64,000 nt of DNA. Source: JAGRGG01 sp965217265 (GTDB lineage Bacteria > Pseudomonadota > Alphaproteobacteria > Geminicoccales > Geminicoccaceae). Shown piece after piece: positions 60,111 through 64,000 of this stretch (its first letter is position 1; each line of letters starts with the position of its first letter). Location of the stretch: the NCBI GenBank assembly GCA_965217265.1, contig CBDCHP010000011.1, positions 1 to 64,000 of the forward strand, in the 5' to 3' direction. A program made the position numbers and the translations under genes. Under the pieces are notes generated by a model. It ran no database searches. It was not told where the DNA came from and saw only the letters and a program-made list of their open reading frames with translations.

Positions 60111-61258
60111 ATGACGAGCGGACCGGCGGCGCACCCTTCTCGATACGGCAGGACGGCGGCGCGTGGGCGGTCGAGGCGGCCGGCGCTTGGCGGGTGGCCG
60201 GGGCCGGGCGGATCGACGCGGCGCTGCGCGGCCTCGTCGCCGAGGCCAGCAGTGGCAAGGCCGCGTCGGTGCGCCTGCGCTTAGACGCCGTCGAGGCGCT
60301 CGACACGGCGGGCGCTTGGCTGTTGCTGCGCACGCGGGACGATTTGCGTCGGGACGGCATCGAGGCCGCGATCGAGGGGGCGTCCGAGGCGCAGGCGCTC
60401 CTGCTCGCTGCCGTCGGCACGGCCGAAGCCCCCCCGCCCCGCCCGGGCGACCCGCGCCGCTGCGGCGCCTCGTCGAGGGCATAGGCGCCGGCGGTGCTCG
60501 GCGGGCTCGACGAGGCCCGGGCGCTGACGACGTTCTTAGGATCCGTCGTCGCCGGTTTCGGCCGGCTGGTCCTCGATCCGCGCCGCTTTCGCCTGACCTC
60601 CTTCGCGCACCACGTCGAGGAGGCCGGCATCAAGGCGCTGCCGATCGTCGGGCTGCTCTCGTTCCTGATCGGGATCGTGCTCGCCTACCAGAGCGTCGGG
60701 CAGTTGCGCCAGTTCGGCGCCGAGATCTTCACGATCGACCTTCTCGGCATCTCGGTCCTGCGCGAACTCGGGCCGCTCCTCACCGCGATCATCGTCGCCG
60801 GGCGCTCGGGCTCCGCCTTCACCGCCCAGATCGGCGCCATGCAGGCGGGCGAGGAGGTCGACGCGATGCGGGTGATCGGCCTCGACCCGATCGAGGTCCT
60901 GGTCCTGCCGCGTCTGTTGGCCCTCGTCGTCGCCTTGCCGCTGCTCGCCTTCTTCGCCGGCCTGATGGCGCTGTTGGGCGGTGGTGCCGTGATCGTCTTC
61001 GACCTCGGCATCGCGCTGCCGCAGTTCCTGGCCCAGTTGCAGGCGGCGGTGCCGCTCGGGGTCTTCGTCGCCGGCACGATCAAGGCGCCGGTCTTCGCCT
61101 TCCTGATCGCGCTGGTCGGCTGCCACGAGGGCCTCAAGGTGGAGGGCAGCGCCGAGTCGGTCGGACGCCTGACGACGCGCTCGGTCGTGGTCGGCATCTT
61201 CCTCATCATCGTCGCCGACGCCGCCTTCTCGGTCCTGTTCCAGGCGTTCGGGTTATGA
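60111..61258 (+). pseudogene. mlaE: MlaE-type permease with N-terminal STAS domain, internal stop/frameshifts
   Basis: A STAS-like domain (SIRQDGGAWAVEAAGAWRVA, RLRLDAVEALDTAGAWLLLR; residues about 10-100) precedes the MlaE permease domain (about five TM; HVEEAGIKALPIVGLLSFLI, LLGISVLRELGPLLTAIIVA, GRSGSAFTAQIGAMQAGEEV). This architecture is common in alphaproteobacteria. The possible start ATG 60111 is out of frame with the STAS part, and an in-frame TAG at 60482-60484 interrupts the linker. Reading one frame over around 60445-60490 gives PLRRLVEGIG and bypasses the stop, so compensating indels are more likely than a real nonsense codon. The permease domain (60494-61258) is intact and could be made from GTG 60494. 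Its stop overlaps the mlaF start. Confidence 0.82.
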
Positions 61259-62025
61259 GCCCGGTCATCGAGGTCGCCGGCCTCGTCACCCGCTTCGGGG
61301 CCAAGACAATCCACGACGGGCTCGACTTCGAGGTCAAGCGCGGCGAGGTCGTGGCGCTCATCGGCGGCTCAGGCAGCGGCAAGTCGGTCCTGCTGCGCGT
61401 CCTCCTGGGCCTGCTGCCGCCGGCCGGGGGCAGAATCCGGGTGCTCGGCGCCGACGTGCCGCCGCCTAATGCCGCCGCCGCGTCGGAGCTTCGCCGGCGG
61501 ATCGGCGTCCTGTTTCAGGACGGTGCGCTGTTCAGTTCCTTGAGCGTCGCCGAGAACGTCGCCGTGCCGCTCAAAACCTGGACCGACTTGCGCCCGCCCT
61601 TGCTCGACGAGCTGGTCGCGCTCAAACTGCGCCTCGTCGGCCTGCCGGCCGACGCCGGGGCGCGGCTGCCCGACCAGCTATCGGGCGGGATGCGCAAGCG
61701 GGCCGGTCTGGCGCGGTCCTTGGCGCTCGACCCGGACCTCCTCTTCCTCGACGAGCCGACGGCCGGGCTCGACCCGATCGGGGCCGCCGCGTTCGACCGC
61801 CTCATCATCTCCTTGCAGCAGAGCCTGGGCCTCACCGTCATGATGATCACGCACGACCTGGACAGCATCATCGAGGTCTCGGACCGCGTCCTGGCGCTGG
61901 TCGACCGCCGCACCGTCAGCGGCACGGCGGATGCACTGCGCCACGGCCCGCACCCGTGGCTGCGGGACTATTTCGGCGGCCCCCGCGGCCGGGCCGCGGC
62001 CGGAGCCAAGGCCGGAGTGATTTGA
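61255..62025 (+). CDS. mlaF: Mla-type ABC transporter ATP-binding protein
   Basis: 256 residues: Walker A GGSGSGKSV (the Mla-type residue after Ser), signature LSGGMRKRAGLARSLALDPD, Walker B LLFLDEPTAGLD and switch His in ITHDLDSI. The SGGMRKR form is typical of the MlaF/Mkl subfamily. It drives phospholipid movement between membranes with the MlaE permease and the MlaD ring. ATG 61255 overlaps the mlaE stop (ATGA), and its stop overlaps the mlaD ATG (TGATG). Confidence 0.95.
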   Translation: MSPVIEVAGLVTRFGAKTIHDGLDFEVKRGEVVALIGGSGSGKSVLLRVLLGLLPPAGGRIRVLGADVPPPNAAAASELRRRIGVLFQDGALFSSLSVAENVAVPLKTWTDLRPPLLDELVALKLRLVGLPADAGARLPDQLSGGMRKRAGLARSLALDPDLLFLDEPTAGLDPIGAAAFDRLIISLQQSLGLTVMMITHDLDSIIEVSDRVLALVDRRTVSGTADALRHGPHPWLRDYFGGPRGRAAAGAKAGVI

Positions 62026-62999
62026 TGGAGACCCGGGCCAGCCACCTCGCCGTCGGCGTCTTCGTCCTCCTCTTGACGCTGGCACTCGCCGCCGTCGCCG
62101 TCTGGCTGGCGGCGCTCGGCCGCGAGGGCGACGCCACGCTCTACGAGGTCGCGTTCGCCGGCTCGGTCTCGGGCCTGCAGGACGGCAGCGGCGTCTACTA
62201 TCGCGGCGTGCCGGTCGGCCGCGTCGAGGCGATCCGCATCGACCCCGACAACGTCGATCGCGTGCTGGCGCGCATCGGCGTCGACCCGACGACGCCGATC
62301 AAGACCGACACCAAGGCCGAACTCGTCCTGCAGGGCGTCACCGGCCTGTCCAACATCCAGCTCACCGGCGGCAGCAACGCGAGCCCCCTCCTGGCCGAGG
62401 TCGCCGAGTCCGACCCGCCGGTGATCGAGGCGGGGCCGAGCGCCATCGAGCAGGTGTTCAAGAGCGGCCCCGAACTCCTGAGCGAGGCGGTCGCCGTTCT
62501 GGCCCGGCTCGGCGCGCTCGCGAGCGAGGCGAACGTCGAGGCGGTCTCGGCCGCGATCGCCGACGTGCGCTCCCTCACCGGCACGCTCGCCGGCAAACGC
62601 GAGCAATTGACGACGCTGATCGACGACGGGGCCGGGGCGATGACGGCGGCAAAGCGGACGGCGAACGAGTTGGACAGCACCTTGCAGGAGGTGCGCGGCT
62701 TGGCGGGCGAGCTTCGCCAGACCCTGACCGGCGTGCGCAGCGGAAGCGGCGAGACGATCGCCGAACTCCAGGCGACGGCCGCCGCCTTTCGCGGCCTCGC
62801 CGAGGAGGCGACGGCGACGCTCGAAGGCTTGGAGCGGCCGATCGAGGATTTCAGCCAGTCGGGCCTTTACGACTTCAGCCAGATGGTGCGCGAACTGCGC
62901 AACCTGATCGCGTCGCTCACCCGCGTCTCGACCGAGATCGAGCGCGACCCGTCGGGCTTCCTGCTCGGCGGCAACCGAAGGGGGTTCGAGGCCCGATGA
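62025..62999 (+). CDS. mlaD: MlaD-type MCE domain substrate-binding protein
   Basis: 324 residues. An N-terminal TM anchor (HLAVGVFVLLLTLALAAVAV, residues 7-28), then one MCE domain (FAGSVSGLQDGSGVYYRGVP, VGRVEAIRIDPDNVDRVLAR, ELVLQGVTGLSNIQLTGGSN), then a long helical C-terminal region (residues about 135-300) that could form the tube seen in other MCE proteins. It bridges the periplasm and shields lipid between the permease and outer-membrane components. ATG 62025; the stop overlaps the lipoprotein gene by four bases. Confidence 0.95.
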   Translation: METRASHLAVGVFVLLLTLALAAVAVWLAALGREGDATLYEVAFAGSVSGLQDGSGVYYRGVPVGRVEAIRIDPDNVDRVLARIGVDPTTPIKTDTKAELVLQGVTGLSNIQLTGGSNASPLLAEVAESDPPVIEAGPSAIEQVFKSGPELLSEAVAVLARLGALASEANVEAVSAAIADVRSLTGTLAGKREQLTTLIDDGAGAMTAAKRTANELDSTLQEVRGLAGELRQTLTGVRSGSGETIAELQATAAAFRGLAEEATATLEGLERPIEDFSQSGLYDFSQMVRELRNLIASLTRVSTEIERDPSGFLLGGNRRGFEAR

Positions 63000-63628
63000 G
63001 CCACGATCGACGCGCGGCACTGCTCGTCCTCGGCGCCGGGACGCTCGCCGGCTGCGCCGCGACCGGGCGGCTGATCCGCCCGACCCCGCCGCAGATCTAC
63101 CGCCTCTCGCCGACCGAGGCGCTGGAGGAGGGCCTGCCCCCGGTCGCGGGCACCTTGCTGGTCGAGACGCCGAGTGCCGTCGCGGGGCTGAACACGGCCC
63201 GGATCGCGCTTCGGCCCGAGCCGACCAAGCTCGACTTCTACGCCAACGCGCTCTGGGTCACGGTCTTGCCGGTGATGTTCGGCAACCTCGTCGCCGAGAC
63301 GCTGGGCTTGAGCGGCAGGGTCGACGTGACGACCCCGGACTACACGAGCGGCGTGCGCCCGGACTACTCGCTCAACCTCGCCATCATCGCCTTCGAGGCA
63401 GTCTACGACGGCGGCACCGACGTGCCCCCGCTCATCACCTTACGGGTGGGTGCCCGCCTCCTGCGCCTGCCCAAGCGGGAGCCGATCGCGGGCTCGGTCT
63501 TCAAGGAGGTCGCCCGCAGCGACGGCACCGCCATGCCAACGATCGTCGTCGCCTTCGACGCCGCCGCCGACCGGCTGCTCGCCGACGTCGCCGCCTGGAG
63601 CCTGCGCGAACTCCCCACCATCGTCTGA
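62996..63628 (+). CDS. ABC transport auxiliary lipoprotein (PqiC/LetAB-associated type)
   Basis: 210 residues from ATG 62996, overlapping mlaD. Lipobox GTLAGCAATG near residue 20 predicts lipid attachment at Cys. The following domain (IYRLSPTEALEEGLPPVAGT, LLVETPSAVAGLNTARIALR, DFYANALWVTVLPVMFGNLV) fits the ABC-type transport auxiliary lipoprotein family found with MCE transporters. It probably sits in the outer membrane as the receiving or docking partner. It is the last gene of the operon; its TGA touches repeat copy J. Confidence 0.9.
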   Translation: MSHDRRAALLVLGAGTLAGCAATGRLIRPTPPQIYRLSPTEALEEGLPPVAGTLLVETPSAVAGLNTARIALRPEPTKLDFYANALWVTVLPVMFGNLVAETLGLSGRVDVTTPDYTSGVRPDYSLNLAIIAFEAVYDGGTDVPPLITLRVGARLLRLPKREPIAGSVFKEVARSDGTAMPTIVVAFDAAADRLLADVAAWSLRELPTIV

Positions 63629-63777
63629 ACGCTTGCGCGTGCGCTGACGCGCGGTCTTTCTCTTCTTCTTTTTTGTAAGTGTTAACGGAGGAGACTGGCC
63701 GCGGCGCCGGGGGCCAGCCTCGGACAAAGCGAAAAAGAGAAAAAAGAAAGCCCGCGCGGCGAGCGCACGCGAAGCGT
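63628..63777. repeat. Palindromic terminator-like repeat, copy J (forward)
   Basis: Arms AACGCTTGCGCGTGCGCT and AGCGCACGCGAAGCGT, T-tract TTTCTCTTCTTCTTTTTT, core GTAAGTGTTAACGGAGGAGA, CTGGCCGCGGCGCCGGGGGC, CAGCCTCGGACAAAGCG, and A-tract GAAAAAAGAAAG. It begins in the stop codon of the lipoprotein gene and ends 15 bases before the padR operator. Confidence 0.88.
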
Positions 63778-63792
63778 CCTTGCCTCCTTGTA

Positions 63793-63816
63793 TCGAGACG
63801 ATATATATCGGCTCGA
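63793..63816. promoter_or_regulatory. Palindromic operator upstream of padR
   Basis: A 24-base inverted repeat: TCGAG (63793-63797), the perfect 12-base palindrome CGATATATATCG (63799-63810) and CTCGA (63812-63816), with a single mismatched pair between the arms. It lies 20 bases before the padR ATG, where it would block or overlap the promoter. PadR regulators bind such AT-centred dyads and repress their own genes, so autoregulation is likely. Confidence 0.75.
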
Positions 63817-63836
63817 CATAATCGCATCGGGTTCAT

Positions 63837-64000
63837 ATGGATACGCAACTCCTGTGCCTCGGCGTCTTGAGCGAGGGCGAGCACAGCGGCTACGAGATCA
63901 AGAAGCTGTTCGAGTGCCGCTTCAGCCACTTCTTCGCCGCCGGCTTCGGCTCGATCTACCCGGCGCTGGCGGCGCTGGCGCAGGACGGCCGCGTCACCGC
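63837..64000 (+). CDS. PadR-family transcriptional regulator (5' part only)
   Basis: The first 54 codons lie in the window: MDTQLLCLGVLSEGEHSGYE, IKKLFECRFSHFFAAGFGSI, YPALAALAQDGRVT. The LxxGxxSGYEIKK and GSIYPAL motifs are those of the PadR winged-helix DNA-binding domain. The gene is cut by the window end, so the ligand-binding or dimer part is unseen. PadR regulators commonly repress an adjacent efflux or detoxification operon, which would lie to the right. Confidence 0.9.
   Translation, partial: MDTQLLCLGVLSEGEHSGYEIKKLFECRFSHFFAAGFGSIYPALAALAQDGRVT

Noticed and set aside
60482..60484. Amber codon in mlaE as a readthrough or pyrrolysine site
   Set aside because: A neighbouring frame carries the expected linker sequence around the codon, so paired indels explain it better; no pyrrolysine genes are seen.

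Overview
The window is a high-GC (roughly two-thirds G+C) chromosomal segment, most likely from an alphaproteobacterium of the Rhodospirillales/Geminicoccales kind. The evidence is indirect: a periplasmic formate dehydrogenase operon with DUF3305/DUF3306 partners, a membrane-bound cytochrome-type urate oxidase (PuuD), a PrkA/YeaH pair, an Mla-type lipid transporter whose permease carries an N-terminal STAS domain, and abundant Tat signals. No rRNA gene is present; there is one tRNA (Arg, anticodon CCT).

Layout. 1-7.8 kb: a broken DUF4142 gene, then a sensory cluster (PhnD-like binding protein, HAMP-GGDEF cyclase, YfiR-like protein, and two tandemly duplicated TonB-dependent receptors). 8.1-9.8 kb: a cyclic-nucleotide-binding/thioredoxin-reductase-like fusion. 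9.97-12.5 kb: an AT-rich foreign gene broken by two insertion sequences (IS1595-like and IS1-like), each with an 8-bp target duplication. 12.9-18.4 kb: urate catabolism (HIU hydrolase, PuuD, LysR regulator, urate/xanthine permease, OHCU decarboxylase, ureidoglycolate lyase). 18.5-25.5 kb: a diguanylate cyclase, an MttB-family methyltransferase, an SDR, a homocysteine methyltransferase, a response regulator and secreted proteins. 25.7-31.6 kb: tRNA-Arg, a nuclease-like protein, an M48 protease, PrkA and YeaH. 31.7-42.4 kb: formate dehydrogenase, its maturation genes and a WD40-cytochrome c fusion. 42.5-45.2 kb: an RTX-repeat protein and a sulfotransferase. 45.2-51.4 kb: a complete oligopeptide-type ABC importer plus an aminotransferase. 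51.7-57.1 kb: a chemoreceptor and a catabolic operon (class II aldolase, Rieske oxygenase, FAD oxidoreductase). 57.2-59.9 kb: a lower-GC 827-residue protein with a PD-(D/E)XK-like core behind an AbrB/VapB-type antitoxin gene. 60.1-63.6 kb: Mla transporter. 63.8 kb: start of a padR gene with a clear operator.

Two features cut across the whole window. First, a family of about 145-bp palindromic elements (ten copies, two of them partial or decayed) sits at gene ends, often touching stop codons; each looks like a bidirectional terminator. Second, many otherwise well-conserved genes carry single-base frameshifts, some in compensating pairs. That pattern suggests uncorrected assembly indels at least as much as real gene decay.

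The best candidates for something new are the AbrB-plus-827-residue-protein pair, the palindromic repeat family, the YfiN/YfiR-like module coupled to duplicated TonB receptors with divergent loops, and the low-GC membrane protein gene that can be put back together by removing both insertion sequences.
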